Below, piece by piece: positions 23,427 to 35,993 of a DNA stretch of 64,000 nucleotides. Under the pieces are notes generated by a model. That model saw nothing but the letters and a program-made list of their open reading frames with translations, was not told where the DNA came from and did not search any database. Within the stretch, counting starts at the first letter, position 1. The number at the start of each line of letters is the position of its first letter. Position numbers and translations under genes: made by a program. The DNA lies in assembly GCA_036186865.1 (NCBI GenBank), contig AP025043.1, forward strand, positions 30,513,996 through 30,577,995, given 5' to 3'. This DNA is from Eustoma russellianum. Lineage: Eukaryota; Streptophyta; Magnoliopsida; Gentianales; Gentianaceae.

Positions 23427-24931
23427 ATCCTCCCCTCTTACAATAAGTTTCGTCTTCGAAACTCGTAAATTTAGTCGTAATCAACTGCTTAACGTTACTC
23501 TACTGATTCCACCCCTATCACATGTCCCAAACATTTTTTGATGTATTAAATGATGGCTCGAAAATGCTTTTTCTAGAATCGTAACTTATGGGCTTTCATT
23601 TGGAACTTTGGTGATCTAACTATCGGGGTACTTATCCGATTGCTGAAAACCTTCAAAAGCAATCGCCTAACGTTTTCTAGCTTTCACGCTTCTGCTGTGG
23701 TACCCTAATTGTCTTCTTTATCTGCCATGTTACTGACCTTGTGGAAATCTTTCTGAAGGTCCTTTTCTTGCTTTATTCTTCAGCGTTACAATTGATACTT
23801 GGTTAATAGGCCAAATTAGAACAACGGTACTTCTAATCACATTTAAATCACGCAATTAGGCGTACCTATTTTTGTATTTGATGCTTCAGAAATCTCTGGA
23901 TCAGGCATCCTCTGATCTAAATTGTCGTTCCTTGATTTCCCTCTTGTTAGCCCTCCATGGGTACGGGTCCCACCTCCTACTCCGTTCCTTAGTACGCTCT
24001 TGAGGTCTCCTGTTGTGGTCCTCCATTAGTGTAATAACGCCTTTCGCTCTATAGCAGTCATCCAGTAACTATTAAAAAGTTCTTGAATATACATTGACTA
24101 ACGAAATCTTGATCCAGAGGTCTAGACCACACATAAACCTGACCACTTTAAGCTTTTCATCATCCATTATTGAAGGAACATATCGACCCAACGTGATGAA
24201 ACAACGAACATATTCTGAGACTGTGACGCCTGGCTTCTGTCTTGGTGTTTCAAATTCTCCAATCCTCTGTATGATCAAGGCTGGGGAGAGAAAAAATCCA
24301 CAGAACTCTTCTAGCAACGTTGTCCAAGTTACCGGCCGGGGCAGTGGCTGGACATAAGTCCTCCACCACTGGCTGGTCTTACCAATCAAATGTGGCCGAA
24401 TAATTAGTGTCTTTATCTCGTAAGGCACCTGTATCAGCAGGAAGTTACTCTCAACCTCATCTAACCATCTTTCCACACCCTCTGAATTAGTTTCCCTGTT
24501 AAAACTTAGGATACGTGCGCTTACTAGCTGCCGGTAATAGAATCCACTGCTTTCCCGAAGATGAGGCTGCGGGGGTGAAAGTGATAGTGTCTATCTATGA
24601 GATCGCAATGCCATCCTATTTTAAATAGTGAGGCTGATGTGGTTAGTGAATATATAAAATTTTAATTCTAAGTGTTCTATTTATTTATATCAAGAGAGGA
24701 GTAGGCTAAATGTTAAGGTTCCAAATTAATTTTTTTTTCATCCCAAGTAAGGTAAGGTTATTTATACCTATTTATCCAGTCGGAAGTTTAAGGGAACCGT
24801 TTTTCTAAATCCATGCTATGTTTTCTAGACTAAGGCTATCTCTCACGCTAAGGTCATGACTTAGGGTTCTAAGATCAGCACTTAATTTCTATGTTCTGCC
24901 ATGAATCTAGAGCCTGCGGTGTGATATCACC
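23427..24931 (-). pseudogene. gag remnant and non-coding core of the Tekay-like element
   Basis: The polypurine tract is at 23427-23440. A retrotransposon gag capsid segment is readable at 24476-24072: VERWLDEVESNFLLIQVPYE, ...KTSQWWRTYVQPL..., WTTLLEEFCGFF, SPALIIQRIGEFETPRQKPG and SVSEYVRCFITLGRY-like sequence (here TVSEYVRCF). This is the family's usual capsid order, cut to about 134 codons. No zinc knuckle, protease, RT or integrase is visible in the remaining 1.1 kb. No clean initiator-tRNA PBS is visible beside LTR B; GGTGATATCACACC at 24931-24918 is a weak candidate. Confidence 0.8.
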
Positions 24932-27900
24932 TGTGGCGTCCCACACTTGGGTTGTGCCCACATACGGTGCACCCACCGTACTTTGCTAAGGAAAGTACAA
25001 GGCGTCGGTGTGATACCAGTACTGTTCCATGATTACGCCACAGACTACTGATGAAAACATCAAACAGTGGTAATAATAGGGCAGAATCAAAACATTAAAC
25101 ATCCATCGGCCATAGCGTCATACAGATTACAACCCATGAAATAAAGTCCCAAATAATCCAAATAATCCGTACTACAGAGATCAACCTATCAAAGTCCTAG
25201 TCGCCATCACCTCTCAAGGGTAGGGCATCTGCGGCTCGTCCTCAACATACTCTATCTCAGGCTACTGAGGTTTTGAAAAATGATAAACAAGGAGTGAGTG
25301 ATAAATCACCCAGCAAGTATCCCTCTATTCTACCAAAACACATCAAAACAACAAATAAGAATTTCAAACCTACAATAGTGAGATTTAAGCATAATTACAT
25401 GCCTGCTGAATCAAACCCTTACTTGTTCCCATTGATGCCATAACTTACTGTTCTACTTCCCGTCTATGCTAACCAGTTATTTATGACTTATAACAGTCTT
25501 ATTACATTGCACATTGAAATCAATGCAATCAACATGATGATATGTAGTGCAGAACAAAACAGAGTGATGCAGGACAGAATGAAACATAACAGAACGGAAT
25601 AGATCAGAACAGAACAAAACAGAATATTAAGCCATGTCCATTGCTTTTCTCCGTATGGACCGATAGTCTACTACAAGAGATTACATCCAGAACAGAACAA
25701 TACCCCGTCTACCTCCTAGCCTACTGAGGATGTTGTGTACGGGTGCAGAAAATACCTCGATATCAGGTCCAGAAAAGAACAATACCCCATATGAGTCCAG
25801 AATAGAACAATACCCCAGCTACCATAATAGGATGTTACGCCCGGGTTCGGAACAGAACAATATCTCATATGGGTCCAAAACAGAACATATGCCTTGATAT
25901 GAAGTCCAGAGAACATATACCAGAATCAAACTTAAAGACAAATTGTTCGATACTAGATTTGAAAACTCTTTTAATTTTTTACGAAACAGAATTTTACCTT
26001 TAAAACAATGACATGACATGCACATGATACATAATGCATTATGTGATGGGTTTCTAGGGTCCAAAACATCCGTAGTGTCATATCCATAACGATTACGATC
26101 CATTACTTATTTATATCATAAAGCTGAAAATTTCAGCTTTGTATCGTAACATTTTATTCCTCGTATTGACACATAAACAGTTCCCTCTTGCCAAAACCCC
26201 TTATAAACTGATTCATTTAAGTCTCTTATTATTTAATCATGAATCGTATGTGTCATTGGGTGAACCTAGAGGTCAAAACCAGACTATTTGCACAAAAATA
26301 CTGAAACAACCCCTTTTCGGTTTCTATGCGTATATGGCACCTCACATCGTCTTTTATGACTCCCATTCACCCTCAACAGCCCCTAACATCCTAAGGATCA
26401 ATTCTAGTTAGCCCTTAACTTCCTCTTTTGTCAGTTTACCCTTGTATAAATTCGGTCATGCCAAAATAAATTCACACGATGGACCAACAAACATAACAAC
26501 TTTACTTTTAGTGATTCCAAGCCTTTCCTTGAGCCTTCTAACTTCTCCTAGTGGCTACACCTTCAAGCGCTTCTTCAATAGCTTCAAATTATCATAACCC
26601 AAGCATTAGAATCTCACAAATATGCCACAAATAATAATGCATACAAAACAGTCCCACTTATGTGATTATTTTGTCATAAGAAATACTTTGTGGCCCTTAA
26701 TTCTTATCAAATTCGGTCATGAGTCAAAACAGTCCTTTATCCTTCTTTTTCAATGAAACTCTAACGTCAAAATGATCTTTAAACCACCTTAGAAGCATAA
26801 CAATTGAGCCCATTTATTCACTTCAGTTTTCCCATCAAGGCTGAGGGGTGTGTAAGGGAAATACACCCTCCAAATGCCTTCTTTACATCTATTAACGTGT
26901 TCTATCCTCCAAGTAATTCATTCACTTACTTAATGACCTTTTAATCATGTCTTCATGTGCATAAAGTCATTTCTTAGTCATTCATGGTCAAGAATAAAGA
27001 CATACTAAAAACATCCCCTAAACATTCAATAACCAAATTACTTAACCATCCTTATGCTATTTAAATCATTCTAGTGGCTTGATGGTGGTGAGTCAACTAT
27101 TCCTTCAAGGCTCCTCCAAAACAAAAACCGTGGGTTAGGTAAAGGGAAATCTTTTGATTTCCAACTTATTTTACCTCATAGGATTAGTCCTTAGCCTAAT
27201 TACTAAAACATCTTTCTATGTCCGTTCACATGTATCACAAGCTTACTTTAGTGACCTTGACTGAAAATTCCAGTATGGTACCCATAAAATATGAACTCCA
27301 TACAAGCAAGATTAATTTCCTAAACATACTAAATCATCTTATTCATGGTCCCTTAATGTCTCAAGAGGAATAAAGGAAGACTAACCTTGTTAGCTTCAGA
27401 GTTAGTGCCTAGAGTATTTAGTCCTTCCTAGAGCTTGAAAATCACCTCCCCTTTCAAGTGTAGCATACGGTTTCCATGCATAGAAGTAAGGTGAGTGAAA
27501 CCTATTTAAATAATTGATAGGGAGTTTATGTGATGTTCTTAGCCTCCTAGAGTTCCTTCTCTTCTTGAGCTTGAGAATTCTCCTATGTGGATGAAGGACG
27601 ACCATGGGTTTGGGTGGTTAGGGATAACACACTTAGACTTGATACAAAGACTCAAGGAATAGAAGGTTGGGCCTTAAGAACTATATACACACCTTGCTAA
27701 TTTGAGGACTAGTCTTGAAGACTTGAATGAGTTGCTCTTGATATCTTTCCCTTGTGGCCGAAAGTTAGGGAGTTTGGGAGCAAGATGGATGATAGTTGAG
27801 AAATGATTAAGTGTTTAAGGAATTGTCTTGAATTCAATTATTCTTCAAGAAAGGAGGGGTGGCCGGTTTAATAGGGAAAAGAGGGCACAAGAATGGCTTG

Positions 27901-28534
27901 TCTTGCATGCATGGAAGAAAAGTAGTAATTAAGGTATCTAGTTAATATGGAGAAGCTTTTTAGGAAGAAATTATGTGAGTGGAAGCCTTTGTCCCCTAAA
28001 TATCTAGGGAGGGAATTCTTTTAGAGATTTTAAGACTTGTGAGGGGCATTTTGGAGGGAAAGTGACCAGCCCTTAAGGGGTATTTAGGTCACTTCTCCTT
28101 TTCCATGATGCCCTAGGATAATTCTATTTTATAATATTTAGAAAGGGTAATTTAAGTAAATTGATTATTAAAATATTCATGGCTTATAATTTTATCAAAA
28201 TTGCTACTAAAATTTTCGTCTATTGCCATCACATGTCTCATGCCAAATAAAGAAGATCACAGTTATAATTAGGGCGGTTACAACAAAATTAATTATTAGA
28301 ATATGCACTAGATAATTTTATTGCTACTAAAATTTCCAGGAATTGATAATATTTGTTTCATACAGTTATAAATTGTATTACGGTCAGGATAGGTTCAACA
28401 ACTGCCCTTATTTCCTCCCCATGATAATTGAGAAACGGGCCATCTATTTGTTGACGTGGTAATGGCCACTACATTTCCTTGTTTATGAAATGCATGCTTG
28501 GTAGTAAGACCCAGCCTGGGAGCGGGCCGAAACA
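24932..28534 (-). repeat. LTR B (5' LTR of the Tekay-like element)
   Basis: It begins TGTGGCGTCCCACACTTGG and ends GGGCCGAAACA. It is collinear with LTR A throughout, including the TCCAGAACAGAAC field (about 25685-25920), the palindrome at 26120-26140 and the end block GAAACGGGCCATCTAT. A region near 27500-27560 has a short deletion relative to A. Confidence 0.88.
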
Positions 28535-29413
28535 AGGTTGTCCAAGGAATGTTTGTCCGAAAGAGAATATTTGTCCTAAGGTATGTTTGTATTTAGGAAT
28601 GTTTGTGTCAAGGAATGATTGTCTTGAGGAATATTTGCCTTAATGTTCCCCCATCCCTTATACATATTTTTGGAAGTTTCTTGGAAGCCAACTCATCAAC
28701 ATGTTGAAGCCAAAAGTATCATCATCTTAACCCTTTTGACTGGCGAAGATAAGCTCAAGATTGAAGACAAAATTTGAAGATAAATCTGAATTCAAATTCA
28801 AAGGCAATCCAATTGCAACTTTATCCAACTTTTGAATTCAACTCCAAGCATATCCCCGCTACAATTTCCGGTCAATAAGCCTTCTAAAGGCTACCTAAAA
28901 CATGGCTGAAGATAGAGACTCCAAGGATCAACATAACAACTAAAATTTGAAGACAAGATGTTAGCTTATCCAAGTTTAAATATTATCTTGAATTATAGTT
29001 TGTTTTTATCCTTTTGATAGACTTTTGAGATGGAATTTGATCCATATAGAACTCTATTAGGTAGCTAGGATCAGCATATAACTAAGGGCCTAATGGCCGA
29101 TTACTCAGCAGCCTATTCTTGATTACTACAATTTCAGCTTTTCTCTACCAATTGGGTGAAATTTGTTTTCTTGATTTTGCATTAAAATCAGGGTTAATCA
29201 TCTTCAAGAGTGAGCTTTTTAAAGGTTTTTTTCGTAGATACGGGTATTTTCTAGGATGGCCTTATTGGTTTGCCTATCAACAACCACCTGTTAGTTTCTA
29301 GTATTTTGCTGAACGAGCCGATTTCCACACATAGGAAGCAAAGAGCAGGGTTCTTCTTTGTGCCAACTCCAATTGTGAAGGAGGATGAGTGGATCCCCCG
29401 CACGCTTGCATCA
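28535..29413 (+). repeat. G3 Gypsy 5' LTR, part 3 of 3
   Basis: It continues the G3 LTR after the Tekay-like insertion, with AAGGAATGTTTGTC-type repeats and a GAATTCAAATTCAAAGG stretch as in the Gypsy2 LTR. It ends GCTTGCATCA at 29413, three bases before a primer-binding site, which shows this is a 5' LTR on the plus strand. ORFs at 29119-29467 cross the LTR end and PBS and are judged chance. Confidence 0.72.
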
Positions 29414-29416
29414 AAT

Positions 29417-29428
29417 TGGTATTATAGC
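29417..29428 (+). other. G3 primer-binding site (mutated)
   Basis: TGGTATTATAGC, two changes from TGGTATCAGAGC, three bases after the LTR end as in Gypsy1. The changes are C to T and G to T, consistent with decay of an old copy. Confidence 0.75.
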
Positions 29429-30812
29429 CCAAGGTCATTCTGTTCCATCTATATCTTGCGTTTTTGAGTCCTCATTGAGTCATGAAATTGAGCCCTCCAA
29501 TTGTGTCAAAAGCTGAAATTTTTTGCGATTAAAACCCTAGTTTTGCATTCCATTCGTTTGTTTTCCATTCCAAGTCGTTGCTCCATCATTTTGTGCGTGT
29601 TTTATGCCTAAAGGTCTGACCTTTGGTTGCTCAAACTTGAACAATAAGGCTTTCATATTGGTCTAATAATCAGCCACCAAAAATCGCGTTACTTAGCTTA
29701 AAAAGCCACTTAGTCATAATTAATCTTGTTGCTGCCGAAGCTTTTGGTTAATTGAGATCTTGTGGGTCTTAAACTTCATTCTGTGGCTGAATTTATGCCA
29801 TAAAATTGCTGTTCAAGTGTTGATATCTACCTCCCTAAAAAATCGATTGCCTTGAAAACCCTAATTCACTCGAATTACATCCCAAGGTCCAACCTCCCAA
29901 AATCAAACCCCACAAACCGTCAAACCAGACTTTAAACATCCCTGTTTCAACCCTCAAGCGAAAACCCCAAGCCAATTAAACCTACAACAATCAAATTCAA
30001 TGTTTCTCAAATCATTTGAATCAAAACCCTAAATCACGAACACTAAGATTTGAATTTGTTGCAAATCTGCCCTACATCATACCCACACCCAAATTGACCA
30101 AGCATAACCTTAATTCTCAGCCTTTATAACCTAAATATACCACAAATTCAGTTCCCAAAACCCTATTACACCAAAAACCCCAAACCACCCGGAAATCCCG
30201 AATTCTAGCCAAAAACCCTAATTGCAAATAAAACCTAATTCGTTCCACCCCAAAATTGTTCCAATCCCAAGTTTATTTACTGAAATTGAAGGTGGCATTC
30301 AAGTGATTCGAGTCATTGCACCATTCTGCCCAAGGACAAAAATTTTAGGGCAAAAGTGTGAAATTACTGTTTTACCCCCATTTTAAAAAAAAGAACTTTT
30401 GGGAATTGCTCACGTTGAAAACAGTAAGAAAAGAAATAAAAGAGAAAAGAAAAACATAAGAAAAAGTGAGAAAAGTAAAGGAGAAAGCAATTGATACTTT
30501 TGGAACAACTTGTGCAAAATTGACTAGTTTGTGCACCTTGCAATAACCTTGTGAATTTTTAGCCAAAATTTACTGATTTCCCACCATAGACTCATCCTTA
30601 TAAAATGATTACACAATTGAATACTTGATTATTGCATGTTTAAAGCCATTTTGTGAGTTTGAGTGCAAAGGAATGGAGTTAAATAAAGATTGCCCACGAC
30701 AACCCCTAGTTATTCTTTGGTTTAGCTTCTTACATAGTTTTAGTCTCATTTCTTCTTTGAATCTTAGTAAAAATGTTCAAGTTTGTATTGATCGCATTTG
30801 GAACTGATTTTC
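29429..30812 (+). other. G3 5' leader, cut by the Tekay LTR C
   Basis: About 1.4 kb with no gene. It is rich in AAACCCTA-type motifs. The block near 30685-30805 (GATTGCCCACGACAACCCC, then CTTTGAATCTTAGT and AAGTTTG) is the leader block also seen in Gypsy1 and Gypsy2 on the opposite strand. G3 gag and pol are not found in the window. The leader stops at the TG of LTR C. Confidence 0.7.
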
Positions 30813-33800
30813 TGTGGTGTCTGCACCGGCGCCTAGCCAACGTACGGTGCACCCGCTGTACTTCAATACGGAAAATACACGGCGTCGATGCAATACCAAT
30901 ACAATTCCATGATTAAGCCATGGGCTACTGAATAAAACATCATAACAGTGGTAATAAACTGACAGAATTTAAACATTCAACGGAAAGCGTTCAACGTCTT
31001 ACATCATACAAAAGTACCACAAAATAAGTTCCCAAAATAGTAACCCAAGAGTCCTCAAAAGTCCGTTATACAAAACTACAGGAATTAAAAGCCTAAAGAC
31101 TGACTCTCTCACGGGTACTCATGTTGCGGTTCCTCCTCGATATATTCAATCTCGGGTCAGGAAGCTCTGAAAAACCTAGGAAATAAAAAGGGTGAGTGAT
31201 CAAAAATCACCCAGCAAGTATCTCCATGATCTACTAAGAAATACATCAGAACATCGAATAAGACACAAATTTGCTACTTAAAGATAATTTCAACCGTAAG
31301 CTTCTCAACTGATGCTCTGCCCAATTTAAGTCAACCACCAATGATAAATACGATACAAGCTAATGTGATGCAACATGATACAATATGATGCGATATGAAT
31401 GCAATGATACTATTTTAAAAACGATATTATACCATATTTTACTTTTTAGAACCATACCAAACCGTACAATACTCTAAAATCGTCATGGCTTATCTTTTCT
31501 CCGTATGAACAAAAAGTCGAATATGACTGATCCTGTCCATAACCATACATTACCCCGACAACCTACAAGAGGATGTTACACTCAGGTCCATAACCATAAC
31601 CATAACTGTATATTATCCCGGCAACCTATGAGAGGATGTTATGCTCGGGTCCATAACAATACCGGAATCAAACGTAATGACAGTTTATACGATACGGTTT
31701 TTGAATCAATATCGTACTTTAGCTTTTAGAACAATAAGATGCTTTTACTTCTTAAAACAATGAAATACCTTTAAAATAGTGTCATGATATGCAAATGAAA
31801 CGTGGAAATGCACTTGGTATCCATCTATACCTTCATCTCCAATCTCCTTATACCAATTCACCTATTCATTTCTGGGTTCCTTAGTTTTTACTATAAGCTG
31901 AAAAATTCCAGCACTTAAAAACAGTTTCACTATTATGACCCCGAATCAGCCACGAAAGGGTACCAGCACAACCCTATTTTTGCAGTACCAATCTACCATC
32001 ACCTTAACATGATTTCAAGGGTACTTCGGTAATAAAAGAGCCTAAAAGGGACTGTTTTGAAACTGTTTTCGTGTCCTTAAGATTTCGTATTTTAATCAAG
32101 TCAATTCATGCCATATATCTCCTAAATCATCTCAAACTTGGTTAATCTCATCATGTAACATACAAGAACAAGAAGTTAGCCATCTACTTCCTCTCTTAGT
32201 GCCGAAACATGCATATACCATCAAGGAGCATATTTTAACTTACCCACGTCCTCTGCTTAATGATTTCTTCATCCTTTATGTCATAAACCATACCACCAAC
32301 TCAAGGTCGCCCCTTTGGCTTATAACCATATAAAAACCCACATAACTAAATCATTCAAAAATTCTTTACAATAACAGTCCATAAGTCCCATTTAATTACA
32401 AAACCTCATTCTATAAATGTAAAATAAAGTAATCACCAATCCTTCTTCTTTCTTCACTCCTTGGCTACAAAAGACAAAACAATGTTAACAACCTCAAATC
32501 ATATACCAAAACAGTCCACAACGCTAACAAAATGATGTTCGTTTTCCACCATATATCACATAATCCATCATAATGTTATAAGGTTTGAAAACAAATCCGC
32601 CCCACTACCTTAACCAAAACCGTGGGGTATAGAACCCACAACCCACTAATTCTTGCTTCACTTATCATTAAGCATGAATCTTAATCATCCCAACAACCCC
32701 TTGTTCTTCTCCTTCAATTTTAAACATATAACATATGCTTTCAAGAGTAAATAAAAGTCATTGCCAAGAATATAAAAACAGTTTATATACTTCCCATTTC
32801 CTTATAATACCACACCATCTCTTTATCCCCAAGATGTCTACTACTTCAAAATGAAGCCCCCTTTCTATTGCCCAAAACCATCCCCTCTCCCCAAGCTCAT
32901 TCCCAAATCATCAACAAATTCATCAAGAGAGGGAACTCACCTAACAATATAACAAGTGTGAAATAAAATAAGAAATTTCTCCTACTCCCATCCTTATCCT
33001 CTTAATCAATGAACTTAAAATTTGAGTAACCCAAGGTTCAATACTGACAACTTCAAGGTCCTAAATACATTTCTAAGTAAAATCAAAGGGAAAATACTTA
33101 CCTTTAAGTCCTTGTTCTTGATGGGATTTTTTTTGAAGATGAGCCTAATTTCTTCACACTTGAAGCTTGGGTGGTGCCTCCTATGGTGGTGATGGTGGGC
33201 GGTTTTGCAAGGAGAGAAAAACAGTGAGTTTTTCTTCAAGATTTGAGATGATATAGAAGAATAACATTGAATCCTACCTTTAATTCTTAAAAGAAACTAG
33301 AAAAAGGAAGTTTACCTTAATCTTGCTTGGAAATCTTGTCTCCTTCTTGCCCTATGTTACTGCCGAGAGTGAGGAGGAAGGGGTGAAAGAAAGATTTGCT
33401 TCTTGCAACAAATAGAGAGCTTCGGAAGAGAGATTGAAGGCAAAACCTTGGAGTTCAAAGGTGGGGTCGTTTCTATAGGAGAGGATGAAGTGGGAGGAAG
33501 TAATATTCTTCCATTGGAGGAGTAGGCCATCGGCCATGGGGAGGGGAGAAAGGAAAGGGTAGGCTAGGTTTTAGGTGAATAGATTAAATGATGGGATGCT
33601 GGGAGATACTTTTCCCTACTTGAAGATCTTTTATTTAGAGAGTTCAAGAATAGGGCTAGCGCTTTATGTTGAGGGCTTCGGGTTGAAAGACCTAAGGGGT
33701 TTGTGGTTCAAGGGATGGGGTGGTCGGCCCTCTATAGACAGGAATAGGTAGTTTGCTAGCTTAATTCTAAAAGACCCCAAATTGTTTATTAGTCATTTAG

Positions 33801-34057
33801 GAATTTATTTGCCTAGCTTTTGGGTTTTAGGTTGAGGGGTGGCCAGCCCTCTTGAGAGGGAAGGGGCAATTTTCAATTTTATTTAAGCAGGCCAAATTAA
33901 TTATGATATGGTCTAATTGTCTAAAGTATTATTTAATTTCATAGACCTATTTATTTAAATAGGTTACTTAATAAATTAAGTTGTTTATATTATAACTTTT
34001 GACTAGACGAGACACATAGGGCGAAAAATTTATGAATGCCAGGGGGCGGGTACAACA
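30813..34057 (-). repeat. LTR C (3' LTR of the Tekay element)
   Basis: 3,245 bases, TGTGGTGTCTGCACC to GGCGGGTACAACA, followed by TCCTCCCCTCT, the polypurine tract seen from the plus strand. It is related to LTRs A and B at the start (TACGGTGCACCCGC, CAGTGGTAATAA) and at about 31160-31220 (GGGTGAGTGATCAAAAATCACCCAGCAAG), but is a different subfamily. It has its own reiterated field with core CCATAACCATA...ACCCCG (31530-31660), equivalent in place to the TCCAGAACAG field of A and B. Confidence 0.88.
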
Positions 34058-34109
34058 TCCTCCCCTCTATATAAAAAGTTTCGTCCTCAAATCTTTACGT
34101 ACCTTATAA

Positions 34110-35076
34110 GGATAGGTTCGGGTACTATTCACGCATGTGCTGTGCAGGTTCCTATGTCACTTCTTGCTCTTTGTGGTGACTCTATTGCACCTTCACGAAT
34201 GGGATAGAGCGCTTCCTTAATACCTGCTCCTTTCGGTCCATGATTCTAACTGGTTCTTCAATAGGAGATGCCTTCTTGGAGCTTTAGAGGTTGTTCATCC
34301 AGGATGTGACTCGGGTCGTGGACATACTAGTGTAGTTGCGACACATGGAAAACATCATGCAACTGAGATAGTGAGGGAGGTAATGCCAACCGGTGCGCCA
34401 CTTCCCCGACCCTTTTCAATACATCATATGGACCGATATATCTTGGGCTTAATTTCCCATTGATACCGAATCGCATTACGCCTTTGGTTGGAGATACCCT
34501 CAGGTACACCTTTTCACCTTCCTGAAACTCAACTGGGCGTCTTCTGATATCGGCCCAAATCTTACTCTGATCTTATGCTTTTTTCAATCTTTCTTTGATG
34601 ACCTTGACTTTCTTGAGGTTCTGCTCAACTAAATCAGGTCTTGTTAGTGCCCTTTCCCCTATCTCATCCCAGTATAATGGGGACCAACACTTATGACCAT
34701 ACAATGCCTCAAACGGTGCCATAACGATTGATTGATGATAGCTGTTATTATATGAGAACTCAATTAGCTTAACACACTTATCCCAAATTCCTTTGAAGTC
34801 TAAGCCACATGCCCGAATCATGTCTCAAGAGTTTGTATGGCCCGTTTCGATTGTCCATCAGTCTGCAGATGAAAAGCAGTGATCATCCAAATCACGGTCC
34901 CTAGAGCTTTCTGGAATGCGGTCCAAAATCCCAAAGTAAAACGGAGATCGCAAGCAATACTTAGAGGTACCCCATGCAGACTGACTATTTCGTTCATATA
35001 CATAGTTGCTAGCTTTTCCAGAGAGCACAGATAGGCATGGGTAGAAAGTGCATGGTCTTGGTGAGGCGATCAACAA
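34110..35076 (-). pseudogene. Tekay integrase core, C-terminal part and chromodomain
   Basis: Core pieces are FTLGFWTAFQKALGT (after a garbled second-Asp motif) and AFHLQTDGQSKRAIQTLET, whose third acid position reads Lys instead of Glu in the usual DGQSER motif. Then come CGLDFKGIWDKCVKLIEFSY, ALYGHKCWSPLYWDEIGE and the GPY/F module LSPRYIGPYDVLKRVGEVAH. LHDVFHVSQLH leads into a chromodomain region with YVHDPSHILDEQPLKLQEG and VRIMDRKEQVLRKRSIPF (34140-34325), split by stops and a frameshift. At least three frame breaks occur; the protein cannot be made as one chain. Confidence 0.88.
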
Positions 35077-35993
35077 TCACCCATATTGTATCATTCCCAC
35101 TCCTGTTCTGGGAATGTTGGTGACAAAATCCATGGTTACGTGATCCCACTTTAATTTTGGAACTTCAAGTGGCTGTAGTAGACCTGCAGGTCGCTGGTTC
35201 TCAGCCTTGGCCTGCTGACATATGAGGCACCTTTCTACATATTCCGCTATTTGACGTTTCATTCCGATCCAACAATAGTTCTTCTTCAAGTCTTGATACA
35301 TCTTATTTGCACTAGGGTGGATCGATAGTCGAGAGCTGTGAGCTTCCTTCAATACTACGTTCTTAAGAGAGTCATCATTGGGTACACAAAGTCTTCTTCG
35401 GAACCATAGACTACCATCCTCACGGACTTGGAAGTCATCATCAGGCTTCTCTTTTATTCTGGTCATGATTTTCACCAATGCCTCATCGTTCTTCTGGGCC
35501 TCCTTGATTTTATCAATCAGGTAAGGAGTGATAATCAGAGTGGCCACAACATTTACAACGAAATCCACAACATCCAATCCAAACTCTGCCATCTCACACT
35601 CAAGTGGGGATCGTCGAGCGTGGCTTGATTTTTGACTTAAAGCATCTGCAACCTTGTTTGCTTTTCTAGGATGATACTGAATTGTGAGGTCATAATCCTT
35701 GATTAACTCGAGAAATCGTCGTTGCCTCATGTTTAATTCTTTTTGTGTGAAAAGATACTTCAGACTTTTGTGATCCGTATAGATCTCGCACTTTTCACCA
35801 TATAGGCAATGTCTCCAAATTTTTAGAGCAAAGACAACCGCTGCAACACCAAATCATGAACAGGGTAGTTTTGCTCGTATGGCTTTAGCTGCTGGGAGGC
35901 ATATGCCATTAACTGATCCTTCTGCATCAATACGTATCCTAAGCCATTCTTCAAAGTGTCGTTGTACACGACAAATCCTTCGCTTGCAACCGG
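35077..35993 (-). pseudogene. Tekay RNase H end and integrase zinc finger/start of core
   Basis: RNase H ends with RRFLELIKDYDLTIQYHPRK and ANKVADALSQK. A linker follows, then the integrase HHCC finger: LSIHPSANKMYQDLKKNYCW gives the His pair and CLICQQAK the Cys pair. The core opens with HVTMDFVTNIPRT, which holds the first catalytic Asp. This is the longest intact stretch of the polyprotein (217 codons). It is flanked by breaks near 35760-35990 and at 35077. Confidence 0.9.

Larger units (their letters stand above)
19834..28534 (-). mobile_element. Tekay/Del-like non-autonomous element with two 3.6 kb LTRs and a 1.5 kb gag-only core
   Basis: Two long direct repeats (A, 3,593 bases; B, 3,603 bases) flank 1,505 bases of internal DNA that codes only a gag remnant, so the unit is a large-LTR, pol-less derivative. 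In the first 290 bases A and B differ at roughly one base in ten, mostly transitions, far more than the chain LTRs at the right of the window; the insertion is therefore old. It lies inside the G3 LTR. Candidate target-site copies are ATGTT (19829-19833) and AGGTT (28535-28539). Confidence 0.85.

Noticed and set aside
29119..29467. ORFs of 60 and 65 codons
   Set aside because: They cross the G3 LTR end and PBS; chance frames.
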